Shown: one piece after another, positions 32,620 to 46,000 of the stretch
Layout of the letters: each line of letters begins with the position of its first letter
How positions within the stretch are numbered: position 1 is the stretch's first letter
From: Salisapilia sapeloensis
Lineage: Eukaryota; Oomycota; Peronosporomycetes; Peronosporales; Salisapiliaceae
Reading direction: 5' to 3'
Assembly: GCA_023334545.1 (NCBI GenBank)
Contig: JAADVB010000121.1
Span: forward strand, 1 to 53,676
DNA length: 53,676 nucleotides
Position numbers and translations under genes: made by a program
The notes under the pieces: generated by a model
The model's database searches: none
Told to the model about the DNA's origin: nothing
What the model saw: only the letters and a program-made list of their open reading frames with translations

Positions 32620-33413
32620 GCTGGTGTCAACGGCGACTTGTGCGTTTGGTAGCAGGTTCGGAAATGAGGTTTCTGTGTGTGGGGGGGGCGATATCTGATG
32701 TCTACGATTCTCTTGCCGTGAAGTCAAGAGACGTTCATCCGAGGTCGGGCATGTTGAGGAACGTGCATGCAAGCATCATGCGCATTAAAATTATAAAGGA
32801 GTATAAATTTTATATTGAAATTTGCGTATCCTGTTTGGGTTACTGTTGGGGCTCTAGTAGACGAGTACGACTGCTTCCGTTCATATGACCCTGGAAGATA
32901 CTTTAGCGATTGCGGTTTTTGTCTCTTGTTGGAATTTGTTGTAAGCGACACTTGGCTGCAGCATCCCTTCTCTTTCGACCTCTTTTCTTTTAAAGCGCTT
33001 CGACTATCGGATGGGGCAGCGACAGGCCAAGTACCACTGTTCCCGCTCTCTAAGCCACGAACAGCTCATCAAGTGCACCGACTTCTTAGCCACGTATTGG
33101 AAGTTGCATACCGCCATGTCCGTCATATGAGCATGAAGTTCTTTCTTGCCTACATAATATATTTAACGTAGCTCATGTTGCATGACACGAAAGCAACAAA
33201 GGAAGCAAGTGCAATGCAAATTCAATTAACACATCGCTTTAAGTCTGTTCCCATAAGGGTTACTGTGTCCTGCTATGCCGCCGTCGGATTTGCAGGCACA
33301 GGTTGATACTTTATGAGAAAAGTATATCAGCCGTCTCCGATTGGATAGGAGCAGCTATAGTTCCAGTGTTGAACCACTCCTACTTTGCAGCCACCTGCGT
33401 ATTATCCCAAGCC
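32620..33413. other. Intergenic region between divergent genes
   Basis: Upstream regions of the repeat-protein gene (-) and the TLC-domain gene (+). An open frame at 32815-33171 (+) starts with TTG and has no ATG or family signature. A run of nine G's occurs near 32680-32690 on the plus strand. No other structure seen. Confidence 0.4.
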
Positions 33414-34492
33414 ATGAGCGTCGCGCTGGAACACCTTGGCCTGCTGTGCGCCTTCATCGGAGCGTTCGCGAGTTTATTCCGGATCGCAAATCGATTTTCA
33501 ATCGAATATGTGCCTGCATACCGTAAATTTAGCCGTGCTGACCAAGGTGATTGGTGCTCACGGTATGCAATTCGATGCTATCTCTAACTCCTGTACATGC
33601 TAAACTGTACGTCTATGGCCATAGAATCAACTCTACTATCCATGCTGGCGTCATTGTCTCGGGAATGCTGTATACTCTGCACAAACAGTCTTGGGATGAA
33701 AATATGCTCCCACTCAAGTCCACGACGCTTGCTTCTGCACTTTTCTGCTTCTGTACGTCGCATGTCATACATGTACCATGGCTTTATGAACTAACAAGGG
33801 TATCATCTAGCCGCCGGATACTTTTTATTCGACATCTACATCCTGGTCGGATGGGGCGTACCGCTCTGGCGAGTATTCGTCGTCCACCACATCATCGCCG
33901 TGTACGCTCCTCTATCCCCATTAATCTTCCATCTCTCTTCCTCACTGCCTATTCACCATACAGACTTCCGTATTTGATCTATAACTTTTGTGCCGACTGC
34001 GCCATGGATCTGTACCTCTTGACGCTGTTCCTCCTCGTTGAGGCAGCCGTCATACCACTTAATATCACCGGCTTCTTGGAGCAGCTCGGCTACGGCCAAA
34101 CGCGTATGCACACAGTATGGTTCTACGTCACGTACGTCTCGTGGTTCGCTGCGAGGGTCGTGCTGCCACTATATAACATCTATATTCTATGGAAACACGT
34201 TATCCCAGAGGCAACTACGTCTCCCATGTGCATTGTGCCTGCAGCTGTATGCGGTCATTTAATCGCTGGTTTCTGTATCGGCGTCTTTGCATTCGTGTGG
34301 ACACCTGATGCGATTGCCAAGTGGAGAGCTCCTGTCCAAAAGATGGAGGAATACAGTGATCATAAGCTTATCATGCGGCAGACCATGTCTCCTGTCTCTT
34401 CGTCCATGGTGGCGAATTACAGTACTGCTGAGAACGCAACCTATGGTGCTATTCCTCAATCTGTTGAAGAGTCTGAAGCTTCGTACGCTTAA
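33414..34492 (+). CDS. TLC-domain (TRAM/LAG1/CLN8-type) membrane protein, 4 exons
   Basis: Multi-pass ER/Golgi-type membrane protein of the TLC fold. Exons 33414-33562, 33625-33752, 33811-33901 and 33964-34492 give 298 aa. Key block: SAGYFLFDIYIL with VFVVHHIIAV, the paired histidines typical of TLC proteins, followed by PYLIYNFCADC and five to six further hydrophobic segments. The C-terminal ~60 residues are hydrophilic (SDHKLIMRQTMSP...VEESEASYA) and presumably cytosolic. It lacks the full LAG1 motif of ceramide synthases, so it resembles the TMEM56/TLCD-like group; the precise role (lipid sensing or membrane composition) is not known. The frame extends upstream only via a TTG codon, so the ATG at 33414 is chosen. 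Confidence 0.85.
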
Positions 34493-34712
34493 TGCTTCGT
34501 CAAAAGTTCCAAGTCCTAGTCGAGGTGAATATAGATGAAATACATTTTGTAAATCCATTTCTGTTCAATCATATCCGGCCCAGAATGGGTCGTAGATACA
34601 TGGAAAAGCGTCTGAAACGGACGATGAACAGGTGCTTCAAGTCCCTTGCTAGCATCGCATACGACTCTTGGACAAACTTCCGAGCGTAGCGCATTCTAGC
34701 TCTTGCCAAACC

Positions 34713-37700
34713 ATGGATCGACCGACTGAGTTCACTGGTATTGACAGTGCACATCGTCTCGAACGTCTCCAGCAACTAGTAAAAGATAGTACCATCTCGA
34801 CTAAGAGTGTCGATGGCGTCTTGATCGTTGGTGGAATTGATAGTCATCATGCTGAGACTTGTCAGGCAGTGCTAAAATACCTCTTTGTCGGTAGTTCTGG
34901 ACAAGAACTTGTCGGCAACCAAGTCTTTCCTTCTTCATTTGAATTTCTAGAAGATGTCATGCTACTTATCTCACGTCATGGCATCGAGATATTCTATAGT
35001 GTTGCTGATGCTTCTTCTTCAAAGATACTGCCGATTATATCTCAATGGACGAATGTGACAGAGTACGTTGTCCATGATAAGATGACCATAGATGTCCAAG
35101 AAGAGTTAAAAGTTCGTGCATTTCGTGAGATGATGGATCGAGTAAAATGTGTCGGGATTCCCTACGGTCTAGGACTCTCGAGTGGACAGAACCTTGAGGA
35201 TGACATGATCCCGGAAAAGTGGCCGATTATTCAGTCGTACGGCCTGGAGACCGGAGAAAAGGAGAGTGGGTTCTTATCAATGAACCGCCAGATTACCAAT
35301 GTGTCATCTCAAATCATTGATGTGCTGTCAGAGGTCGATACGTTTACTTCCAAACGACTGTGTGAAGAGCTACCGCCTATTATCAATCATCATTTCGATC
35401 AATTTCTACACAAGGTGGATTTGCTTGATGCTGAAGCGAGACAGAAGACACCGGAGCTTGCGCTGGCGGAGGATCTAGTCAGCTTTTACGAGTTTGGCTC
35501 ACTACAATCGCAGCAACGCGGTATCGAGGAGAATGATCCTTTGCGAGGGAGTCGATTACTATTTGGCACGCGTACGAACTCTCCGACCCAAAACTCATCC
35601 TCTTCGATAACCTTACAAGAGGCTGGCCTATCCGATGAGGTTCCAGCTACTCATATGCTCGTGCACGTCGAAGACCCTTTCACAGGCGTACGTCTTACTC
35701 GCACTTACTTTACCTCTGTTGGAGTGAGTACTACAAGTCTTGATCAACCTGAAATTCGAGAAAACGATATTGCAGACGAAGATATCGATGAGCGACAACA
35801 AGTGAAAGTCCGTGAAGATACGCAACTACTTATGGCAATTTACAGGACGATACTACATGGGCTTCGCGCTGGGTTTAAGTGCATGACGACAAAAGGTGTA
35901 CATACAGAGAAAGCATCTATATCAGACATCCAGACAGACTTTTCCTTGGTCGCGTCAAGCGCAATGAGTTCTTTTGTATTGAAATATGGTGAATGTAACT
36001 ACTACGGATCACTTTGCCATGCCATTGAGCATCGCCTGTCCGTCACGTTTGATATTATGGACTCATGCGGACGATCATCACGAGAATTAGACCGCAATTG
36101 GGTCGTAGCTTACGTTCTGATGCAAGTTGAGGATGTACGAGCTGTATCAATGCCATCCCATACGCTCGGATCGGTGTGTGTTGGAGACACCCTTCTCCTT
36201 CGTAGCAGCTACGATTCTGTCCGCGCAAGTGCGTCAAATAGAGCAGTAAATCTTACAGAGCATATCAAGTACGTATGTTGCTGGCGACAAAGTGGTCAAG
36301 AAGAAAAAACAGCTTCAGCCATGAAAAATCTCTTGTACAATCCATTCCAACTGGAAAGCAAGTCAATTCAGCTCGGTTATCCGATCGTGGTTGATGACGA
36401 AGGTGAAATTAAGACGAATTCTTCGTCTGACACATCTACACATCTCCAGTTTATGCAAGTACATTTACTTCTGGATGACGAGGACATTTCCACACTTGAA
36501 GGAATTTTGCACTTGTTCCAACGCGGTTTCATTTTCGAGACGCCACAAATGACTCCAATGTTGATCTCTTTCGAAAGGCATGTCGACAACGTATGTGTAA
36601 TTAAAACTTCATACGAGAACATGTCATTGATGAAGATTACTTTCCATGATGAACAGAGTGCAAGGAATCCAGTAAGTCACCATTATTCTTGTTTCTTGCT
36701 TATATAGTAACTAAGTCCGCTCTTATGCGATCATAGCTCCAAGAATCGCTTCCATTTGGTATAACCGGACGAGAAGTCTATATGCCACTTGTGACAGGAA
36801 CACGAATGCAACGAGAGATGATTCAAGTCTTGGAAATATGGAAATCATTTGCCTCTCGTGACGATCTGTTCATTTACAAAGATAGCAACAACAGCTATAC
36901 TACCGAGATTCCTATACCAACCAAGCGCGCGTGTGATGATCTAATGCGTCGAGATAGCATCAATCCAAATATTGCTCCAAGTGAGTGGTTTTCAACTTGG
37001 AAACTGCCAATGCCGAGTGTCCAAAAAGACTCGCCAACAGATTTTACAAACTCAGCAACAATGACTCCAATTACAGTGTTTCTTGGTATACCTGGAAGCG
37101 AAGTCCATGTTTTATCACGCAGTATAAAGGAGCTGTCGAGTAATGAAAATAATTGGCTGTCTTTGGAAATCGACATGAGGGAATGTCAGAAAGGAGAAAA
37201 CATTTATCAGTATATGCAAAAGCAAGTGGAAGCAATAGTTGCAAAAGTGCACGAAGATAGTCAAACTACTTCACATCGACGACTTCTAGTATCAATCTGT
37301 GGGTACGTTGACGTGCGCTCTGTCACAGGGGTAATAGATGGTATCAATTATAGCTACATCAGCGCAGTCATAGCCTGTATCAATGCAACCTGTGTCTATA
37401 AGCCACAAGAATTTGGTAGCTTATCACCATACCCGACATTGTTCGACCAAACGCTGGCAGGTTTCACGACACACATCCTCCTGACAAACACGAGCCATGT
37501 CAAAGAGACTTGCATGAAAGGTATTCGTTTACGTCTATCGAAAATGAATCCTTACGCAGATGTATACCTTATGCCTCATCGCACATTTGAAAGATCGCTG
37601 GCCTCACTTCTTGGACACAGTTACTTTAGCAGCAAAGAATACACTGAATATCGCAAAGCCCGTTTTGGACAATGGAAGCACCAAGTCATTAATGATGAAA

Positions 37701-38496
37701 AGTCTACAACAAACCTGGTTATGTATAAACTTGCTTCTGGAATGAATCAAGCTTGTTTCATTGAGCTTGTGGCTAAAACGCTAAGTCCATATGCGATCCT
37801 CGACAAAAGCATGAAAGTCGAGACACATCCATCGCTACTCAATCCACTGCGCTTAGCTCAATCAGCTGCAGCCTTGAAAGTGTACAAGGACCATCGATCG
37901 GATGCCAGTGGCAACGGGAGCTTCGAAGACAATTCAGAGGCTGGAAGGCAGGAGTGTTGGGTCATTGAAGGGCTCCTCAACTTCCAGGAACTCCCAGACC
38001 AAACGTATGAACATCTTTCAACAGGTCTCTATGCCTACTTACGCCCAGCACAGACTCAACTCAAAACACCAGACTTCTATCTTACGATTACTGGAAAAAA
38101 TCTCGATGAAGAGAAGCTACGTGATGCACTGCTGAATTGCTACCGCTGTGGAGAAGAAAAGGTTCTTCCGCTGCGCACCAAGAACGGTGTAAGTGCCGTC
38201 GAAAAGCAAGAAATCCAGAAACAACATGTACGTGATCTTAGTTGGTACCAGGAAGATGTATAAGCATTCTAACAAAATTGTGCGTGTGTCCATAGTCAAT
38301 GGATCCTCTACCAGAAGGCTATATGTTCGATGGTGTCCACTACTATGACTTCACAGGCGCTAAATTCGACTTTCATCCTGAGATCGACAAATTCATTGAC
38401 GACCACCTTTTGGCGATAAATAAGCATGCAACAACGGCTAACAACAAGCTGGAAGAGCATTGTCGCAATCGGAGCGAGTATGTAACGAAAATCTAG
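34713..38496 (+). CDS. DNAAF9: Dynein axonemal assembly factor 9 (DNAAF9/Shulin-like)
   Basis: Factor that binds and packages outer-arm dyneins before delivery to cilia (Shulin in Tetrahymena; C20orf194 in human). Exons 34713-36671, 36737-38227 and 38296-38496 give 1216 aa (human ~1177). Matching blocks include VDGVLIVGGID, the VKCVGIPYGLGLS and EKWPIIQSYGLE region, SRTYF-like LTRTYFTSVG, a GLPGSE-like P-loop-like segment FLGIPGSEVHVL, the LLVSICGYVDVRSV block, and the C-terminus MDPLPEGYMFDG...FTGAKFDFHPEIDKF, which is very close to the animal tail. The short last exon would be missed by ORF-based calling, but the splice join (KQH / SMDPLPEGY) is in phase. Its presence implies motile flagella, consistent with zoospores. 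Confidence 0.93.
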
Positions 38497-38553
38497 TAGC
38501 CACATCCTTGACTTTAAGGCTAATAAAATAAATTGAGGCATTTCATGGTTTAT

Positions 38554-39940
38554 TCAAAAGTCTCCAAAGAACTTTATATTGTCATCCGAATCGATACTTT
38601 CAGCACTAGATTCACTGCTATCACCACTGACCATCATGGTTGTCAAGCCTTCATTCTTTAATTTTTGAACGCATGCACCCAGCTCGTCCTTAGCTGTCAC
38701 TGTAGTCTCGCCACAATCTTGCTGATTGGCCATCTCATTCCAGTCGATGTCTCGAAACCATGGATGTGTCATCACCTATCAGAGAGCAAGATTTTGTCAT
38801 GCTTTTACTCGCTAAGTACTTGAAGCTATATGCTGACATGTACCTCACTACTACCATTGCATCCGAGTCTAGTCTCTGGCGACACCTGAAGTAGTTCCCT
38901 ACGGAATAATATATATAAATATATACAAATATGATTCAAATGAGATAAATTTTATACTTGACGATTGATACCAAGTCGTCACTGAGCTCATTATCAGTAC
39001 CTTCTTGCAACCAAGCTGTTCGATCAAGCGCCATATGATCTCCTGTTTCTTGAATCTTAGCGTAAAAGGAATTTAAGCTGCCAGAGTCACTGGGTTTGTA
39101 TCCCCATGATGGTCGTCCAAGCACCATCTCTAGTATAATCACACCGAGTGCCCTATTAAAGCCAATTTCAATAGACGTTCACTTATTCAAAGAGGTAAAA
39201 GAGCACGCACCACCAGTCGACCATTGGAGAAACCATCAAGTCTGACGTAAAGAGCTCGGGCGGACGGATATAATGAGTCCCACCAGTTAATGTGTTCTCA
39301 TATGTGGTTGAAGTATCTGGAAAGTCACGAGCAAATCCGAAATCGATGACTTTGATCCAACCATCTTTAGTGACCAGTACATTGCCACTCTTTAGATCAC
39401 AATGTATCAAGCGGCGAGATTGGAGATCAGCTAGTGCAAGAACAAGTTGAGCTGCAATCCATTTCGCGATAGACTCTGGCAATCGTCTCTTTTCATTAAA
39501 ATTCCATATGCATCGGTACAAAGGCTCTCCGTCAATGTACTCCATCGTGATGTTATGGAAGTTAGGACTGGTAGCCGTAATGGGGACAGCGCGACAGATA
39601 AACGAGCTCTCATTGTTTTCAAGCACTCTCTTTTCCATTTCAATCCGGTCTTGTTGCTTCCCTGTCAAATCGGCTGATGGAATCTGCTTTAAAGCTGTGT
39701 TTGTATCATAAATAAACATATAGGCCTTGACATCAGGTAGAAAGGGGATAGTACTCACCATATTCCACTCCAGTCTCCTGGTCCCGGCAGTAATAAACTC
39801 TGCAACAACACCATCGTTGTCAGTATACTAATTAAGCAAAGGCGCTTATACAAAAGCAGATAAATGATGCGAATAAACCTTCCATAGCCGCCCTTGCCTA
39901 GGAATCGCACCGCATCCTTGCAATCGGATCCTGTCGCCAT
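38554..39940 (-). CDS. AGC-type serine/threonine protein kinase (non-RD)
   Basis: Single-domain kinase of about 375 aa in six exons (first 39940-39879, then ~39799-39759, 39694-39211, from 39152, and two more to 38554). The glycine loop is LGKGGYGRVYYCRD; the ATP lysine is in EYALKQIP; the catalytic loop reads IHCDLKSGNVL, so the usual HRD arginine is Cys; DFGFARDF is intact; activation segment GGTHYIRPPEL; then DWWALGVIILEMVLG. The C-lobe end LLQVSPETRLGCNG with THPWFRDIDW is the AGC/PKA-PKG hallmark. The C-terminal tail is Ser/Asp-rich (SGDSSESSAESIDSDD) and ends FFGDF, reminiscent of an AGC hydrophobic motif. No regulatory domain is attached. Its start faces the start of the MMS22-like gene, 73 bases apart. 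Confidence 0.88.
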
Positions 39941-40013
39941 TCGCACCCTCTGAAGATTGCTAAATATTATAAAATGCCATGCTGGACAAATAACCCGCGA
40001 AAACGATTATAGG

Positions 40014-43000
40014 ATGGACGTCACGGACTTTGTGCCGGATTCAGATGATGAAGAGACCAACTTGGTCGATCCAACACTTCCTATAGACTTTTCTACCCTA
40101 CCTGGACCTGTGGACAATTGGACAGAAGCTAATGCGAGTCAGAACGATCCAAATCAATCGTCCATTTACGGGGCAGAGTCCTATGACCAATTGTCATCTA
40201 CGAATACAACTGAGTATAAGCAGCATGCAAGCTACATAGATACTCATGAAGAAAATGGAGAGGATATAGAGCAAAATGATCACGACGAAGATCCGTACAT
40301 ACTTCAAATAGGTGATTTAGTCGAAGTCGAGTCACGTACTTGGCCTGGGATTAATAAACTGGGTGGTTCTGGGCGTATTGTTAACGTCCATATCGACAAA
40401 CCGAGTGGTGGTAATGGAACATCGCAGCCGAATGAAGAAGACATTTATTACGACATCCGATACGTGCTTGGTGGCTTTGAGAAGCGCGTTGAGAGTGAAT
40501 ACGTCCAACTCTCTCGGATCCTTGAGCGTCGTTTGACACAATCCAGAGTTCGCTATAAGCGAAATTTCTATCACGACGAGTTTGGTGAAGAGAAACACAA
40601 GAAAAAGAGATTGACCGACGCCAAGTCGGATGAACAGAACCAAAAAAGATTAACGCGCGAGCCTTCTAGCGCTCGAACTGCTCAAGTAGACACAAAGAAT
40701 GTGGAGAGGACAACCAAGCCCACCAAACTGGAAACAGGTACAAAACAAAAGCACTCCGTAGCGGATACACGAGTACATTCTGCATCAGGAAAAGCGAAAA
40801 AAGGTTCAAATCGCCAGTCGAAACGACTTGCTGAGAGCAGTTTTAACTATAATCTGGACTCATCTTCCCAAGACGAAAACTTGAAGCATTTCGTCACCAT
40901 CGAAAGAGAACAAGCGAGCACAGTTCCAGAGAAAACTAGTTCTAGCAATCAGACCAATAGTCGTCCTCGACACATCCTTATCGAAAGTAGTGATGAAGAA
41001 GAATATGCAGTCGACGAATCCATGGACAACGAACAGCCTTGGCGAAGGACATCCACGCAAGCGCCAATCTCACCACCACGACTACCCAGCGTACGAAAGC
41101 GACCACGAGCGCGTCGTCGACGTCGACGTTATGTTGGTGGGTACACGCACGGCATCGAAGATGACCCGGACGCCAACTTCATCCAGCCGGAAGATGACCC
41201 GAATGACCTTCCAGACGATGTCGCGGACATTGCCGATGAGCTCAACTATACATTCGCTGTGTCGACAGCTGAGCTGAAAGAGCAACTGAATCGTGCTATG
41301 TCTTCGATGCGTCAGAATCTCGACAAATTCAAGAGCGACCAGGATGAAGTCAATTCAAGCATCAAATATCTTCGTAGTCGTTCGACAGATGAATTAAGCA
41401 ACCTTCATGCGAAAGTTACAGCGATGAACACTTTTCTACTACAGTCTTTGATCCGTGGAGGTGAAAATGTTGTCGATCGGATCCATCGCGAGCTTTATAA
41501 ACGCAAGGCACAATTGTCCGAATCGGTAGAGCTTGAATTCGATCAGTGGTATCAGCTAAATAAAGACCATGCTGCGTGGATTCGAGGTACGTTGCCTACA
41601 ATCGAGTCGGCGATGACACGAAATGGAATGGATATTCCAGATACAGAGGTGGACCCTCCATCATCACAAGAAGACGGGTGGAGGGCTATTTTGGACTCAG
41701 AATCGTCAGATGAAGGGAGTCAACGTAGACAAAGACTAGCTGAAAGAAATCGTATCGATCGATTTGTAGAGCATGATCAGGAGCCTTCAGATGAACCGAC
41801 TGCAGTGGCCGGACGTAAGCGTAGACGTCGGGAACAGACGCATTTGGACGAGTATGGGTTGGATAACAGCGTTGATTTATGGTCAAAAGACGAGCGTATA
41901 AACACAGACGATTACGGTCGGAAGAGTACAGTAAAGAGGTCGAGACACTACATAAAGTCGTCATCTAGACTGGATGACTACGATTTTGTTCGTCTTCCAT
42001 CCGCACGTGATACTAGTGCTTGGAATACAGACTTTTCTTTACAGACTTCCAACGTACGCTCCATGCGTCGAACTAAACCTATCGATGCGTCTGATCCGCG
42101 ATGGAATTGGCGTAAGATAGCAGCTCAGCAACGTCAGAACAAGTCGTCTACATCCACTTGGAGAGGTGATCGTATTGACAGAAGTGCCTTCCATCCATCT
42201 AATGCAGCAACAGGAACTAGTTCATTCGTTCGAAGGAAATCCAAGCGGTCATCTCAACCACTTACAGGAAACGCACGCATTGACATGCAACGATACCGCA
42301 ATCGTCCTGTGGATAGAAGTAGCAGACAAACTCCAAATCATTCGTTCGGGCCTCGATCTACCATCTCTGCAAGTGAAGCATTCTTTCAACCTCGCATACC
42401 ACCTAATGAACATCAGGAGAAGAAATCACAGTCTTCCTTCCGTCTCGACACGAAAGAGGAGTCTGCTGCCCATGATAAGGCAGGAGATAGTGTTTCGGAG
42501 GTAGTCGACTGGACTAGTCCTATCGAAATGTTAACCGCCGATACGATGGAAATGGATGGAGTGGCTAATCAACCGAAGTACTCACCAAGTACGATAACGA
42601 AACTTCTTATGTTTGGGACTCAAGCAGCCACGAGTCCAAGTGTGATTCAAGATAAACAGCTTCCTCTTGGATTTATCGATACGAAAAGTGTCTTTGCTAC
42701 ACGTTGCTTGCGGCTTCGACAGACACTCGTTGCTATTCGCCATCGGGAAATTGAAATGCTGGACAAACTGAGCAGCCAAGCTACAAATTCAGGCATGACA
42801 CTAGAGACGTTGTGGAATGACGAGTGTACGTCTCAGTGGAATGCACTGATGCAACAAGCACATCAGTATCAAACCTCGTTCTTCTATCTATCCATTGATA
42901 TGATAAAGACTGCAAGAGAAACACCTCTATCGTCTCGCTCGACCTTCATCCAGTCGTGCTTAGTACAGATATCACGCATCGTCGGACAGCTTCCAGACTG

Positions 43001-46000
43001 CTCAGCTCTCTTCGGCTCTTGTGCATCATACGAATTCTACTTTGAGGTCGCTTGTACTCATGTCAAGACGACACCACTCCTCTCGTCGATCGCACACACT
43101 TTTCTACGAACACTTCAGCTTGTAGTCGAACTAAAGGCATCTTTAATGAAGGATGATGAAGCTTCCAAAGCTCACCAGCATGAGTTCGATGCCATGATAC
43201 AGCAGACATTGCCAGTCAATCGCGTGATCTTAGCCACGATGCTATTCCTCTTTGATTTAGCACTCTATCTACCATCTTCACATCGTATGAATGGCACTCC
43301 TGCTGATCAACTTGACGCAGTGGATTGTCCAGCATTATCCTTATGGCTCCTTGTTCATCGCTACTTTGCAACTGGAAGCTTTGATCCGCCAGCAGACGAC
43401 AGCACCATGCCTGAACAGCGCTTGGGTGAATTTTGGATGCTATTGCGGACAATCTTCCAAGACCAATTCATTGAGCATCTAGCTCTCGCCTACATACAGG
43501 ATCGGTCTCATGGTGGTTACTTACGAAACAATGTCCCAAACATGAAATCAGAGACGAAAGATGTATCCAAGCAAGATGTGGTGGAAAGCAAGTTGCTTGC
43601 TCAGGAGTGCGGATGGGATATGCTGCAAAAGCTAAGCGATTTGGTTGCCGCCTATAGTAATGACGGAAATGCTCCAGCTATCGCCAAGATTAAATGGGAA
43701 TTTGTACAGGATTTGATGCGAGCAGGTGCTGATGTACTTGCAGTAGACTCTAGTACGTCCATCTCCCGTGCACAGTCGGAAGAGATGGAGGCAATACTTT
43801 ATGAGAAATGGTTGACAAAAATCCAAGCCATGTCTGAGAGCTGGCCACCAAGTGGTGACACGATTAAAACTCTAGTGGAAATATTGCTGCTTCGAAGGGA
43901 GACAGCATCTTTAGATAACACGCTGCCGAGGATAGTCACAGATGTCTATGAGCAGTGTATACATGATGCAAGTACAGACTGGGACTCGCTACTTGGTCAA
44001 ATGACGATAAAGAGCTCTGATGCCTTGGAGGCTGTGTGCAAGGTCGTGCTCACGCAACTCGCAAAGCTATCGAAACCAGCTCAAAGACTTCGATTCCGGC
44101 AACCTCTGCTACAATCCATCAATGATCGAGCTAAGACATTGACCCCATCTATACAGACTTTACATCCGACCTCTAAAACGTCTTGGAACTGGCGAGCGAA
44201 TACTACGCAGGCATCGCAAGGTGGAAAGGTACAATTAAAGGATGGACCACACGTAGCAGCGGACACATCAGCAGATGACAAACCAGTTACGCTAGAAGAA
44301 CAGCGTAGTATTATCTCGTTACTCTTAGTCTTTGCGCTAGTGAGCTTGAGATCTTGCATTCTTCCGGATGAAACGGGGCTACAAGCTTTAGCATCAAAGA
44401 AACAGGTCAAGCGCGATGTGGAGTTTTACGGAAAGGAGGTCGTTCGACTTGCTAATAACGCACCAGAACTCTTTCCTACCGTTGCTCAGGCACAATACGT
44501 TCTTGGGTCACTCGCAATGAAAGCGTCGTGTAACTTTTCCATTGTTTTCACTCACCTGAATACGCAGCTTGTTCAGGCTCTTAAAGCACTCCAATCGCAT
44601 GCCATTACATATCCAGACACAAAACAGTTGACACAGGAACAAAAGCAGCAACGAATGCACTATTACGAAGCTGTTTCGAGCAACATCGTTCTCATGCGTG
44701 ACTTGACATCCAGACTAGTGGACACCATCGCTAGTCGGAAAAGTGAACTAAACGCGCAGGAAAAGGAAGCTTTTACGCAAAGTATCTCTAGTATCCTTGA
44801 CACTGGTCTATCCTCTTGTCTGGAAGCCTCACTTGCGTTCAAAGCGCCCGCTACAGGAACTGGATCGAAAGGAGGAAAGGAGAGAGCACCGCTGTTGTCA
44901 CGTGAAGACATGGAGATGGTACTAGAGATTATCCGTCTTTTGCAACCACGTGATCGACAGCAATCAGCTCAATGTCCACACCTAAAAGTTATTCAATCCA
45001 ATGCCTCAAAAGCAAAAACCACCGAGACAGATAGTTTCGACGAGTTTGGTGATGCCGAGTTGGATGAACTGTATGCTTCAGTCGATCTCGAGACGCTGAC
45101 TGCACCAACGCAAACGGCAGTACCTCAGTCCATTAAAGTATTTTCCTCTGTCATCATGCAGCAGCTATCGACTCACTTCCGCTTACCACTCCAGACGCTG
45201 CTCATCCGCTATCCGTACGCCTCTCGACCATCGTACTTGGAAATGTATTTGGTAGAACTACTTGGAAAGATGATTTCAAGCTGTTCATTCAACTTTAGTT
45301 GGCAACTAGTGTCGCTAAATTCGTTAAAGCAGCGAATGTTGGCGCCTCGACTCTTGGAAGCCACACTTCAGCACTATCCAGAAAAGAAGTGGTTTAGTAC
45401 GCGCTTTCTTAATGAACAAAATGCGGAAGTAGAACTTACCAAGATGTGGGTAATGGCTACGCTTGACGTGCTTTCACTCACAGCTTCTGAAGTCAAATAC
45501 GTGCCGAGGGATTCTTCCTTTTCGATCATGGCCTCACAGTACACAGATAAAGCCGTGCGTTACTCGGACTATTGGTTTGCATTAACGGATGGTATTATCT
45601 GCAATGTACTAGGAGAAGATCAAGTCGTGCAGTACAAAATGGATAGATCGATCTACACATTGCTGCAGCGAACTGCTTCTCATGCTTCCTTTGCTAGCTA
45701 CTGTATGGAGAGTCCAAAGCCTCCTACGCTTACGACGACGTTGTATGACATGCATCTGAATCTGTTTGCTACATTCTGTAAGCATGTTCGTACGTTATGG
45801 TCGGAGCTAACTACTACCAGAGAAGCCGAAGGCACTGATGCCGGGTCGTTTCGAACCAAAGTGCTCGACTTGAACACTGGAATCATTGTTGCACTTCCAG
45901 AGTACGTTCTATTCTTTCTTACCCTTCTTTAGAAATATTCTAATCTGTACATAATGCTTTAGAGCGTATGAGATGAACCTTCAACGAGTCTGTCTGGAGC

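Noticed and set aside
32815-33171. 118-codon plus-strand open frame
   Set aside because: It starts with TTG with no ATG before the main body and lies in the promoter-side gap between two divergent genes; likely chance.
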